Positions 27,766 to 36,816 of a DNA stretch of 41,581 nt are shown in pieces (the first letter of the stretch is position 1; every line of letters begins with the position of its first letter). Under the pieces are notes generated by a model. The model saw nothing but the letters and a program-made list of their open reading frames with translations, was not told the DNA's origin and did not search any database. This stretch comes from Candidatus Ancillula kalotermitis. GTDB lineage: Bacteria > Actinomycetota > Actinomycetes > Actinomycetales > Bifidobacteriaceae. Made by a program: the position numbers and the translations under genes. The stretch spans positions 1 through 41,581 of the forward strand of contig JAISRT010000020.1 of assembly GCA_031273495.1 (NCBI GenBank). Direction: 5' to 3'.

Positions 27766-29756
27766 TATTCTACCACCTCTAGATTATCGTCAGGGTTCTC
27801 CTCAACAACTCTACGTACATTCTCACTGGTCTGCAAAAATAGGCGGTAGTTAATCCCGAACTTGTTGGCGCGGTTAGCAAAAAGTTCATACGTTAGCTTG
27901 TTCGTATTGTAAAGTGTGTTCAGATTGGATGGTGCGCAATGGTTTAGAGTAATATGGTTCGTTAAGTTGTTGGCAAGGTTCGTGGAAATAATTCCGTTGA
28001 TGTATGGCTCTGTGACGAACACTATGCAGTCATTGTGGATAGGATCACTCACAGTGTGTTCTAGTTTGTCGATAATCGTCTTTTCGGCGGTTAAATCAAG
28101 CATACCGCCATTGTTCTTGAAGTCCTTAACGTATGCCAAATAGTCATTGCCTGGTTCGAAAATCTTCACCGACCCGAAGTAGAGGAGTGGAACTAGTATG
28201 AAGGTTAAATAATATAGCGGTTTAATTTTTGCCCGCGCCACCAATTGTATTAAGAAAACGCAGACCACTGGTATGAAAACCGTCAAGCAGACTGTCTCAA
28301 ACTTCAGCACATAATAACTGCTGCCTTTCGCTGCGACATACATGTAGACATACAGAGCAAGCAACACTGCAGTCGAGACCATTAAAAAGACATTTAACAG
28401 GTCGAGTGAACGACTCCTGAAGAGCACACGGTCGTAGATGACGAACGCTAAGATTATCAGTATTATAGCATAAACGAAGTATCTAGGCATCGTGGGGTAT
28501 CCGCCTTGAATTAACAGCGCATCAGAGGCATTTGGCGTTTCGGGCGACGTCAAGAATAGTAGCAGAATGAGGATCAGTGAGATCAGGCTCAAAGTTAGAG
28601 GCGGTAGAACCCAAATCAGTTTACTTTTATGGACACACCGCGTGGCAGTGACTATCAGGACAATTAGAACTACTGGTGCGGCAATAAACCAAGTCGTGGT
28701 GATCGCGCAAAGGACTATGAACCCGTAAATACAAACCAGCCGTCCACCTCCGTGATTCGCGGCCAGCAGTAGCGTGCAAATAACCAAGACATAGCCGAGC
28801 ACAGGGACGAAGGAATAGAAACCGTTACGATACATCGGCGTGATAATGAAAACTGCAAGCGCTAGTGAAAGTAGTTGGATGATGATATAATCGCCAGCGC
28901 CCTTATTTTTCGCGTGTGGAAGAACAACGCGGCGGTATAACTTGTGCACGAACACTGTCAAGGCTAGTGTTGCCAAAGCGAGCGCAAGAACCTTGAAGAA
29001 GCTGTAAAAATACACCATCCAGATAGCACTCGGGTCCGACACGCTCGAAATTAGCGAGCGGCTCAAAAGCGAAGTTGTCCATTCTTGCCCTGCGGTGTAG
29101 CTGTCGTTGAAATATGAAGAGTTGTTGTCCGTGAAGAACTTCCCGAAAATATAGAGGTGGTTACCGCTGTCATCTTCAGCTTTCGCTAAGTTCTGCAAAA
29201 TCTTGTGGTCCGAGAACTCCAAGTGCGTGAAACCGTTCATGAAAATGCAAGCGCTGTAGAAAAAGAACACCAGAGTGGCAGGAATAAAATCTAGCATACT
29301 CCGTTTCGCGATGACCAACTCTCTCTTCCCGAATAGCACCAAAATCGCGGCGAACACATAAAGCACAAGGTTAAAAACAAGCGGACAGAGCTTCACTGAT
29401 GACCAATAAGTCCCAAGCGCAAATGTCGAATAATACGCAAAGACCAAGGAAATCGACAGCAGCACCCTAAATGGAAAGTTAAAGGCAAGTCGGGCTGGGA
29501 GTGGAAGATACCGCACTAATATGACAATGGCGACGAGCGGTAAAGTGATTTGCGAAATAGTTAACGCGATGATTAACGCGAGGACCAACAAAACGATGTC
29601 TAGCATCTTCTTTCCGGCCCTCAAGTCCACCAGAATACTCTTTTTTGAAGACTTGCGCGACTCTATAATGCCCTCGGCTTCGGAGTGAGGTGACTCCAAC
29701 TCGGTCTCCACAATTTTCGGTAGGACCTGTGTTGCTTCAGCATCAGAACTAGCCAT
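27762..29756 (-). CDS. Large polytopic membrane protein, GT-C-like
   Basis: ~665 aa, many TMs, C-terminal soluble domain; ATG overlaps the upstream TAG (ATGGCTAG). Confidence 0.75.
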   Translation of the reverse strand: MASSDAEATQVLPKIVETELESPHSEAEGIIESRKSSKKSILVDLRAGKKMLDIVLLVLALIIALTISQITLPLVAIVILVRYLPLPARLAFNFPFRVLLSISLVFAYYSTFALGTYWSSVKLCPLVFNLVLYVFAAILVLFGKRELVIAKRSMLDFIPATLVFFFYSACIFMNGFTHLEFSDHKILQNLAKAEDDSGNHLYIFGKFFTDNNSSYFNDSYTAGQEWTTSLLSRSLISSVSDPSAIWMVYFYSFFKVLALALATLALTVFVHKLYRRVVLPHAKNKGAGDYIIIQLLSLALAVFIITPMYRNGFYSFVPVLGYVLVICTLLLAANHGGGRLVCIYGFIVLCAITTTWFIAAPVVLIVLIVTATRCVHKSKLIWVLPPLTLSLISLILILLLFLTSPETPNASDALLIQGGYPTMPRYFVYAIILIILAFVIYDRVLFRSRSLDLLNVFLMVSTAVLLALYVYMYVAAKGSSYYVLKFETVCLTVFIPVVCVFLIQLVARAKIKPLYYLTFILVPLLYFGSVKIFEPGNDYLAYVKDFKNNGGMLDLTAEKTIIDKLEHTVSDPIHNDCIVFVTEPYINGIISTNLANNLTNHITLNHCAPSNLNTLYNTNKLTYELFANRANKFGINYRLFLQTSENVRRVVEENPDDNLEVVEY

Positions 29757-31389
29757 TTGCACCCGCCTCCGCACGATTTTTCGCTAGCTCGGCAAGTAAC
29801 TTTTGTCGCTGAACTTCACTAGTGATTTTGGATCCAGTATACGGGTCGCGCCCTGCGTTGATCATTATCTCGGCGGTCGCGGCATTCTCTAGCCTGACCT
29901 TATTGACTTCTGCCTTCGCATCGCCTAGCGTGGGGTATGTTGTCGAAATGGTGTAATTAGCGCTCTGGAAAATATACAGAGTCAGCAGTAGGCACATCAG
30001 AATTATCGTCATCTTCGGAACAAAGCTCTCCTTCTTGAACTTCAGCCCGACAAATTTACTTACCCAAGCACCCAGTGGCACGAAAAGAAGTAGTGTGATC
30101 GTGAAATAGCGCCCTTGAATACCGTCTATATGATCCGCACTTTCTCCGAGTTGCATTACTGACCAAGAAGTATACATCACATAGCAGATAACGGCAAGAA
30201 AAAGCATCCAGCATCCAGTAAAAATCGGTGTGGAGAGTTTCGGCAAGTTTTGCAAGAATTTCTTCTCCGACTCAGGGCGCCAAATAAGAAGGACTAGCAA
30301 TAGGACGAAGATGATGCATATCGGCAAGACTGTCAACTTGTACTGGAATGTGGAAAATGTGCCGAAAAAGCCACGGTAAAATGTTTCAGAATAGTCACCG
30401 AGGAATGTGTTGTAGAGGATGCGGAAGATGAGTGAAGGATGTTCAACAAGCGGGCTGACATTATTGGAATAGTCGACAAGGTTACGTCCGATGTGCGAAG
30501 TCCACCAAATCATTGTGATGCCATATCCGAGAATGCCAAGCAATCCGAACGCCCACTTCTGAATATTGAATGGCACTTTTGCGAGACTACCTGTATTAGC
30601 AGCGAACCGATTTTTTGACAAAAACAAGAGCGGGAACAGCAAGAAAATGTTGTTCACTTTGGTCAGGGCACTCAGAACGCCTATCAGTATTATAGCACAA
30701 AGCTGTTTCTTAGTCAGTTTTTCAGTAGTCGTGAATATGTTCAGGAGAAATACTATCACTGCAGCCATAAAGATGTTATTCACGTTGTCGGGTGAGACTG
30801 ACGGAGCTTGATGCAACAACATCGGCATTAACGCGAGAAAGAGTAAGAGCCATTTGCCGACGTTGAGACGCTTAATTAGGAAGAAGAAGCAGACGATGTA
30901 GAAGATTAACGAGAAGAGCGACCCGAAGAAAACTAGGCTTCCTGGGCTATTCCACACGAGTTCACCGAACCAGATTCCCAAAACACTCGGCGCGTAAAGA
31001 ATAGGGGAGTAGTTGGCATAGTGGCAATATGTTCCGGCTCGGTCATTCACGTCGATTTTTTCCGCCCAGTCGAAGGAGAATTTGTTGTAGAGCTTGTTGT
31101 CAAACTTGTCTTGCATCATTTGCGGGACGTAAGAAGTTGTGGGGCAAAACGGACCATCAATCGTCACGGAATATGCGCGTTGAAAGTGCCCTTCTGCGTC
31201 AGTTTGACTAAGAGGTGCGACTGCAAATAAACTAGCGAGCCCGAAAACGACCGCCAAGATTAAGAACGCGCGTTCTGGTGCGGACAAAACTCGTCTCAAA
31301 CTAGCCTTCAGAGCGTGAGGCGATGTGTGGGATTTCTGAGTGTGTATTAAATCTTCATTGCTCAAACTTGTGGGGCTACTTGCCTTCAT
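29749..31389 (-). CDS. DUF2142-like polytopic membrane protein
   Basis: VAPLSQTDAEGHFQRAYSVTIDGPF resembles the DUF2142 N-terminal loop; multi-TM, QGRYFTITLLLFVPLGAWV. Confidence 0.75.
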   Translation of the reverse strand: MKASSPTSLSNEDLIHTQKSHTSPHALKASLRRVLSAPERAFLILAVVFGLASLFAVAPLSQTDAEGHFQRAYSVTIDGPFCPTTSYVPQMMQDKFDNKLYNKFSFDWAEKIDVNDRAGTYCHYANYSPILYAPSVLGIWFGELVWNSPGSLVFFGSLFSLIFYIVCFFFLIKRLNVGKWLLLFLALMPMLLHQAPSVSPDNVNNIFMAAVIVFLLNIFTTTEKLTKKQLCAIILIGVLSALTKVNNIFLLFPLLFLSKNRFAANTGSLAKVPFNIQKWAFGLLGILGYGITMIWWTSHIGRNLVDYSNNVSPLVEHPSLIFRILYNTFLGDYSETFYRGFFGTFSTFQYKLTVLPICIIFVLLLVLLIWRPESEKKFLQNLPKLSTPIFTGCWMLFLAVICYVMYTSWSVMQLGESADHIDGIQGRYFTITLLLFVPLGAWVSKFVGLKFKKESFVPKMTIILMCLLLTLYIFQSANYTISTTYPTLGDAKAEVNKVRLENAATAEIMINAGRDPYTGSKITSEVQRQKLLAELAKNRAEAGANG

Positions 31390-32338
31390 ATTCTGCTCCT
31401 AGAACTCGTTTGAAGGCGTCATACCAGAACTTTCCTAGAATTTCATGCCCTTTCGCGTTCGGGTGGATGCCGTAGATGTCATAATTATCTCCATTCGCGC
31501 CGACATTTGCAAACCAATCGGCAGCCGCAGTGTCACCCATAAATACGGCGGGATCCTGGTTCGCTATGTCGTCCATAACTAGCAGGTACTCGTCAAGTGA
31601 AATATTATCGTTACTAGCGCGCGTGTTTTCGCGGTTTTGTCCAATAATATAGGTCGGTCGGTGTATAATAATCTTCTGAACACCTGCACTTTCGAGCTTT
31701 CTAATCATCTCGGACAACGCGGTCCGGTAGTTATCCTTGGTCCACAGTTTCGTCACGCCACCAGCGAGCGCATCATTGGTCCCGAGCATAATCTGCACAT
31801 ATTTAATCTTCTTGTCTGTGATGTAGGTCTTCAAATAGTTCGCGTCCATTGCGGCGTCATACGCTTGCGACTGTTCTGCACCGAGTGATAGGTTCTCGAA
31901 ATTGTAGTGCTCATAGCCGATTAGGTCCGCTTCTATATTTGCAGCAGAATTCGGGCACTTCTCGTCCTTGCTAGGGTCCAGGTCCTTCGAGCAGCCGTAG
32001 CCTGCCATAATTGAGTCACCGATGAATGCTATTCCAGGAAGCCCTTCTTTCCACGCCTTTGGGTCAGTTTTTGGCGCCTCTTTCTTCGGTTGCTCGCTCT
32101 GCACTGGCTCTGGCTCGGCTTCTTCTTCGTGTTTCGCGTTTAGAAGTGGATTTTCCATTACGGGGACTTTGGGCTGTAATTCTACTGGGACAGGCTTTTC
32201 ATACCATTGACTACCGGGTGCGATGAAGTAGCATGCGAATGATAACGCGGTTAGGACAAGAAATACTGCGGAAATAATTAACTTGTATTGCTTCATTTTG
32301 CTCTTATTTTCGGCTGCTACTGGGTGCTGTTTTTCCAT
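31376..32338 (-). CDS. Membrane-anchored SGNH/GDSL hydrolase
   Basis: N-terminal TM; IAFIGDSIMAGYGCS, IMLGTNDALAGG, YDIYGIHPNAKGHEILGKFWYDAF. Start at MEKQHP with SD gggaggtg. Confidence 0.87.
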   Translation of the reverse strand: MEKQHPVAAENKSKMKQYKLIISAVFLVLTALSFACYFIAPGSQWYEKPVPVELQPKVPVMENPLLNAKHEEEAEPEPVQSEQPKKEAPKTDPKAWKEGLPGIAFIGDSIMAGYGCSKDLDPSKDEKCPNSAANIEADLIGYEHYNFENLSLGAEQSQAYDAAMDANYLKTYITDKKIKYVQIMLGTNDALAGGVTKLWTKDNYRTALSEMIRKLESAGVQKIIIHRPTYIIGQNRENTRASNDNISLDEYLLVMDDIANQDPAVFMGDTAAADWFANVGANGDNYDIYGIHPNAKGHEILGKFWYDAFKRVLGAEYEGK

Positions 32339-33599
32339 TTTTTTCACCTCCCGATTTTTTGTCTGATGTATATTTGTCAAGCAGATTTTTCAAATTCTCA
32401 TCAAGTTCAACAATAGGCTCTACTTTAGCCAATCCTTCTGCCAGTGAATTTGGCGTCACTATATCGAATTTCTTTGTATTACGCGGATGCCGGACACGCT
32501 GCAGAATGGGGTGTTCAACAAAAATCCAGCTGAGAGTCGCGAATATCACGGTAAGTTCGATAGTTGTGATGATATAGAGCCAAATCGGCGGTTGTGGTAT
32601 ATAATGGTTGATGACAAACACCATAATTATCTGCTGGAAGACCCATCCGTAAATGTAAACGCCATACGAGATGTCATTTTCACTTGTCAATTTGCCGAGT
32701 TTGCCGAATGTGCACGAATTGCTGAACCAGAGTAGAAAATATGTCGCGAAGGGTGCGATAAAGCCAAGTTTATTCTCGTTCATTTCGGGGACTAAAACTA
32801 AATACGCGATGCAAACCAACGCACAAATCAGTGCCACAATCCAGTATAGTTTCTTGACCTTCTCCTGAATCAAGTAGACAAGCGTTCCGCCGAGGAAAAT
32901 CGGGACGAGTCGCACCATAATTTGGAAAACGTTATGCCCAGTAATTGGTTGAGATGATGGGTCCCAAAGTATAAAGCGTGAAAATGTGAACTGCCCTATA
33001 ACACCTGCTGCCCAGATAATTCCTATTGCCCACTTATTGCGCGTGACCACCCAACTCAACAGCAGTCCAACGATTAAGTAACACGAAAACTCATAAAACA
33101 GCGTGTAGAGCGGTCCGTTCCAAGTGTGCACCACTGGGGTGTCAACAAGTGTTTTGCCAATGCCGTAGTGGTCCTGCCAGAGTGAAAGCGTTAAATTCTT
33201 TAATAGATAACTAAGTGGAGTGGGCTCCTCAGACATATAGCCCTTCAGGCTGCCGTCGTTGATGAGCTTCGCGAGCGGTGCGAAGAGTATAACTACCAGA
33301 ACCTGGATCACTAGAAATGCAGGATATATGCGCGCAATCCGCTTGACAAGGTAGTTGCCTAGATTAGTGTGCATACGGCTTGATGCGATTAAATAACCCG
33401 AAATGCAGAAGAACCCCGCCACTGCCCAGGAACCCAAGTCGACGCCGAGCACTTTCGGGGGCTTTCCGTATCCGCCGAGGATGAACGCGTGGGAAACGAT
33501 AACCAGTAGTGCAAGAAAAAGGCGCACGAGGTTCAGGGAGTTCCGTTTTGTGTTGAACTCCTTATTTAGGTTGATCTGTTTCTTGTCTGCTGCAGTCAT
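32304..33599 (-). CDS. Acyltransferase family 3 (OafA/YrhL-like)
   Basis: NLVRLFLALLVIVSHAFILGG, FFCISGYLIASS, IARIYPAFLV, FVEHPIL. TACACT 6 nt before ATG 33599. Confidence 0.92.
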   Translation of the reverse strand: MTAADKKQINLNKEFNTKRNSLNLVRLFLALLVIVSHAFILGGYGKPPKVLGVDLGSWAVAGFFCISGYLIASSRMHTNLGNYLVKRIARIYPAFLVIQVLVVILFAPLAKLINDGSLKGYMSEEPTPLSYLLKNLTLSLWQDHYGIGKTLVDTPVVHTWNGPLYTLFYEFSCYLIVGLLLSWVVTRNKWAIGIIWAAGVIGQFTFSRFILWDPSSQPITGHNVFQIMVRLVPIFLGGTLVYLIQEKVKKLYWIVALICALVCIAYLVLVPEMNENKLGFIAPFATYFLLWFSNSCTFGKLGKLTSENDISYGVYIYGWVFQQIIMVFVINHYIPQPPIWLYIITTIELTVIFATLSWIFVEHPILQRVRHPRNTKKFDIVTPNSLAEGLAKVEPIVELDENLKNLLDKYTSDKKSGGEKNGKTAPSSSRK

Positions 33600-33646
33600 T
33601 TCTATAGTGTAGCACAACTGTGTGTCATGTTAAGGTAAGCCGAGTT

Positions 33647-33668
33647 CTACAGTACCCCCGCTGGGATT
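33647..33668 (+). repeat. tRNA-Lys 3'-end fragment repeat, copy 1
   Basis: ctacagtacccccgctgggatt, identical to 34031-34052 at the tRNA 3' end. Confidence 0.85.
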
Positions 33669-33708
33669 ACTACTCGCTACGCTGTCCGCAATGTAGCTCA
33701 GTTGACTC

Positions 33709-33730
33709 CTACAGTACCCCCGCTGGGATT
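33709..33730 (+). repeat. tRNA-Lys 3'-end fragment repeat, copy 2
   Basis: ctacagtacccccgctgggatt. Confidence 0.85.
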
Positions 33731-33816
33731 ACTACTCGCTACGCAAGCAGACTCCTTCGTTCGCGGTTAGAATCCTTCAAACAAGTTTGATGATTCTACG
33801 CTCACTTCAGTCGTAT

Positions 33817-33862
33817 CGAACCCAGGACACCCTGATTAAGAGTCAGGTGCTCTAACCAACTG
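33817..33862 (-). pseudogene. Partial tRNA-Lys copy (anticodon arm plus flanks)
   Basis: 46 nt identical to 34053-34098 inside the intact tRNA; lacks acceptor stem. Confidence 0.88.
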
Positions 33863-34036
33863 TCATATTTTTGCCTCGCTCCTCAGCGCTCGCTTCGCTC
33901 GCTATATCGTCGCTTTCCGGCGCGGACCTCGCCTCGCCTACGCCTCGGCTCAAGCACACTTCGCTCGTTTAACGCTTCTGCAGAGCAGGCGCTACTCGCT
34001 ACGCTGTCCGCAATGTAGCTCAGTTGATTTCTACAG

Positions 34037-34110
34037 TACCCCCGCTGGGATTCGAACCCAGGACACCCTGATTAAGAGTCAGGTGCTCTAACCAACTGAG
34101 CTACGGAGGC
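34037..34110 (-). tRNA. tRNA-Lys (anticodon CTT)
   Basis: gcctccgtagctcagttggttagagcacctgactcttaatcagggtgtcctgggttcgaatcccagcgggggta folds as a cloverleaf; anticodon loop CTCTTAA; CCA not encoded. Confidence 0.95.
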
Positions 34111-34199
34111 GTGTTGATTGTAGGTGGCGCTAGTGAGGCGTCAACACACAACTAGTATATTTTAGCAAACTTGAGGCAAATTGTTAAATCGCCCTGCAC

Positions 34200-34505
34200 C
34201 TAGACCGCATCGAAGCAAGAAGTTGCACCCGTGTGGCAAGTCGGCCCGTCTGGTGTCGCCAGGAACAGCAGTGCATCGTCGTCGCAGTCCGCACGAATAG
34301 ATGTGACGTGTAGGAAGTTCCCCGAGGTCGCACCTTTCACCCAGAGCTCGTTGCGTGACCGAGACCAGAACGTCGCCAGTCCAGTCTCCTTCGTCTTCTC
34401 GATTGCCTCGTAATTCGCAAACCCCAGCATCAAAACTTGCCTTGTCGCCTCGTCTTGCACTACAACAGGAACTAGCCCGACGGAATCCTGATCAAGCGTC
34501 TTCAT
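34200..34505 (-). CDS. hisI: Phosphoribosyl-AMP cyclohydrolase
   Basis: LMLGFANYEAIEKTKETGLATFWSRSRNELWVKGATSGN, RADCDDDALLF, GPTCHTGATSCF. Start ATG 34505 overlaps the end of obg. Confidence 0.93.
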   Translation of the reverse strand: MKTLDQDSVGLVPVVVQDEATRQVLMLGFANYEAIEKTKETGLATFWSRSRNELWVKGATSGNFLHVTSIRADCDDDALLFLATPDGPTCHTGATSCFDAV

Positions 34506-36129
34506 CGATCTCATACTCCTCAACCCCCTGATATGCGTGCTCGGCGTCAAAGTCCGGCTCTGCCCAATAGCCCTTTTTCCGGTCCTGCTCAAACTCTTCA
34601 CGTGTGGCAGCCCTGGCGTCTTGCCGCTGGTGGAACTGATCACGCTTCTCTTTGCGCGTCATCCGGCTGACCCTCTCGTTCATGTCAATGCGCGTGTCTT
34701 CGCCCCGTATATTCGAGTACAGTATCTCTGAACCTGCAGAAAACGCCGGCTCGAAGCTAAACGCGTAGTACTCCTGCTCAGTCTTCACGTATTTAGCACG
34801 CGAATTCGTCGTCAAAATCCTGACCTCATCATGCTCAACTGCACCAAGTTTGGTCAACTCTTCCTCAACGCCCACTTTCGCTAGTCGGTCTGCAAGGTAT
34901 CCCACCGCCTCGTCATTCGCGAAGTCTGTCTGCAACACCCAGTTTCGCAGTTTCTCACTCTCCACCTCAAAATACGGACTACTCGCGCCGCCCTTCTTCG
35001 TGATCTTGAATGTTGCTGTCTGCCCGTCACGCTTGCGGTGTAGTGGTTTAATCGTTATCTCTTCGAGTTCGTCTGCCGCCTGCGCAGTCTGCACGTATTC
35101 GTTCGCCTTAACTTCCTGGACGAGCCTGCCGAGCTCCGAAACGAATACATCAAGCCCCGCGTGTGTCGCTGCTGAAACCGAAAATGTAGTAACACCTCTA
35201 GACCTGAACTCCGCTGCAGCAAGTTCTGCTAAATCGGATGCTGCTCTGTCATCAATCTTGTTCAGTAACACAAGTTTAGGCCGCTCCAAAATCGGTGACC
35301 CTGAGTCATTATGTAACTCATCATACCGCGCTAACTCTTCAACAATTGTATCGAAATCTGAAATGGGGTCACGCCCCGGCTCGTAAGTCAAGCAGTCGAT
35401 CACATGAACTATCACTTTTGTGCGCTGGATGTGCCGCAGAAACTCGTGCCCCAACCCTTTACCTTCAGAAGCACCAGGAATCAGACCAGGCACGTCAGCA
35501 ACCGTAAAAGTGAAACCGTGCGATGACACTACACCAAGATTAGGCGTCAGCGTGGTGAACGGGTAGTCCGCGATTTTTGGACGCGCCGCTGAGATGGCAG
35601 CAACAATAGAACTCTTTCCAGCGCTCGGAAAACCCACCAGGGCAACATCAGCCAGCAGTTTCAGCTCGAAAATGAGGTCAGCTTCCTCACCCTTCACGCC
35701 GTTTAATGCAAAACCTGGTGCCTTGCGTGTCGAGGAGGCAAGTGCGGCATTACCGAGACCACCAACCCCACCTTTTAGCAGCATAAACTCCGCGGTCTCG
35801 CCAGACATATCGACAATAGTTTCACCTTCACTCGACTTTACCACTGTCCCCACGGGCACCTCAAGAACAAGGTCATCGCCACGTTTCCCGTCTTTATCGC
35901 CACCGAGTCCTTGTGTCCCCGAATCAGCACGTCTTGTGGAGTTGAAATGGAAGTCTAATAATGACTGGATTTGTGAGTTTGTCCTGAGAATGATTGACCC
36001 ACCGTTTCCGCCATTACCGCCGTTCGGTCCTGCTAGCGGTTTGAACTTTTCACGCCGAATTGAGGCGCACCCATTCCCACCGTTCCCAGCTTTGAGGTGC
36101 ACTACGGCACGGTCAATGAAGTCTACCAA
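34492..36129 (-). CDS. obg: GTPase Obg/CgtA
   Basis: MVDFIDRAVVHLKAGNGGNGCASIRREKF, GFPSAGKSS, DVPGLIPGASEGKGLGHEFLRHI; actinobacterial C-terminal domain (WVLQTDFANDEAVGYLADRLAKVGVEEEL). Confidence 0.97.
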   Translation of the reverse strand: MVDFIDRAVVHLKAGNGGNGCASIRREKFKPLAGPNGGNGGNGGSIILRTNSQIQSLLDFHFNSTRRADSGTQGLGGDKDGKRGDDLVLEVPVGTVVKSSEGETIVDMSGETAEFMLLKGGVGGLGNAALASSTRKAPGFALNGVKGEEADLIFELKLLADVALVGFPSAGKSSIVAAISAARPKIADYPFTTLTPNLGVVSSHGFTFTVADVPGLIPGASEGKGLGHEFLRHIQRTKVIVHVIDCLTYEPGRDPISDFDTIVEELARYDELHNDSGSPILERPKLVLLNKIDDRAASDLAELAAAEFRSRGVTTFSVSAATHAGLDVFVSELGRLVQEVKANEYVQTAQAADELEEITIKPLHRKRDGQTATFKITKKGGASSPYFEVESEKLRNWVLQTDFANDEAVGYLADRLAKVGVEEELTKLGAVEHDEVRILTTNSRAKYVKTEQEYYAFSFEPAFSAGSEILYSNIRGEDTRIDMNERVSRMTRKEKRDQFHQRQDARAATREEFEQDRKKGYWAEPDFDAEHAYQGVEEYEIDEDA

Positions 36130-36132
36130 AAC

Positions 36133-36387
36133 TTAGGCTGGCACGACGATGTCGACGACTTTACGGTCACGCCTCTCGCCAAACTTAACTTCACCTTTTG
36201 CGAGTGCGAATAGAGTGTAGTCTTTACCTAGACCAACGTTCACACCAGGGTGGAAGGATGTACCGCGTTGACGGACGATAATTTCACCAGCATTAACAAT
36301 TTCACCACCGAAGCGCTTCACTCCGAGTCGTTGTGCATTTGAATCGCGACCATTTTTTGATGACGATGCTCCCTTTTTATGTGCCAT
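36133..36387 (-). CDS. rpmA: 50S ribosomal protein L27
   Basis: [48 protein letters not shown]. Confidence 0.97.
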   Translation of the reverse strand: MAHKKGASSSKNGRDSNAQRLGVKRFGGEIVNAGEIIVRQRGTSFHPGVNVGLGKDYTLFALAKGEVKFGERRDRKVVDIVVPA

Positions 36388-36410
36388 ACTATTCTACCTC
36401 CTAAACCTAA

Positions 36411-36743
36411 CTACGCTTTAATTCCAACAATTTTCAACCGAGTCTGCTCTTGGCGATGACCCCAACGCTTACGATACCCAGTCTTGTTCTTATACTTCAT
36501 GCCAACAATTTTAGTGCCACGTTCTTGATTCAAAACCTCTGCGGTCACTTTAACCTTTTCCAGCTTCGAAGAGTCAGCAACTACGCCTCCCTTTTCGTCC
36601 ACGTATAGGACTGCTGGCAGGTCAACTTTTGCTCCGTCAGCAAGAACTTTTCCCTTATTGTCTTTAATTCTGTTAACAACAATTACATCATCAACGCTTA
36701 CTTTTGCTTGGTTTGCACCAGTCTTTACAATTGCGTATGTCAT
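36411..36743 (-). CDS. rplU: 50S ribosomal protein L21
   Basis: MTYAIVKTGANQAKVSVDDVIVV ... KMKYKNKTGYRKRWGHRQEQT-type C-terminus. Confidence 0.96.
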   Translation of the reverse strand: MTYAIVKTGANQAKVSVDDVIVVNRIKDNKGKVLADGAKVDLPAVLYVDEKGGVVADSSKLEKVKVTAEVLNQERGTKIVGMKYKNKTGYRKRWGHRQEQTRLKIVGIKA

Positions 36744-36816
36744 AATTTCCTTTCTAACCTATCTATTGTAGCGCGTATTGGTCTAAAAGTTAAATCAGTT
36801 CTGCTACACTATAGAC

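Noticed and set aside
33817-34098. 46-bp direct repeat in tRNA-Lys as attL/attR of a present prophage or integrative element
   Set aside because: Interval is only ~190 bp and no integrase is in the window; at most a scar.
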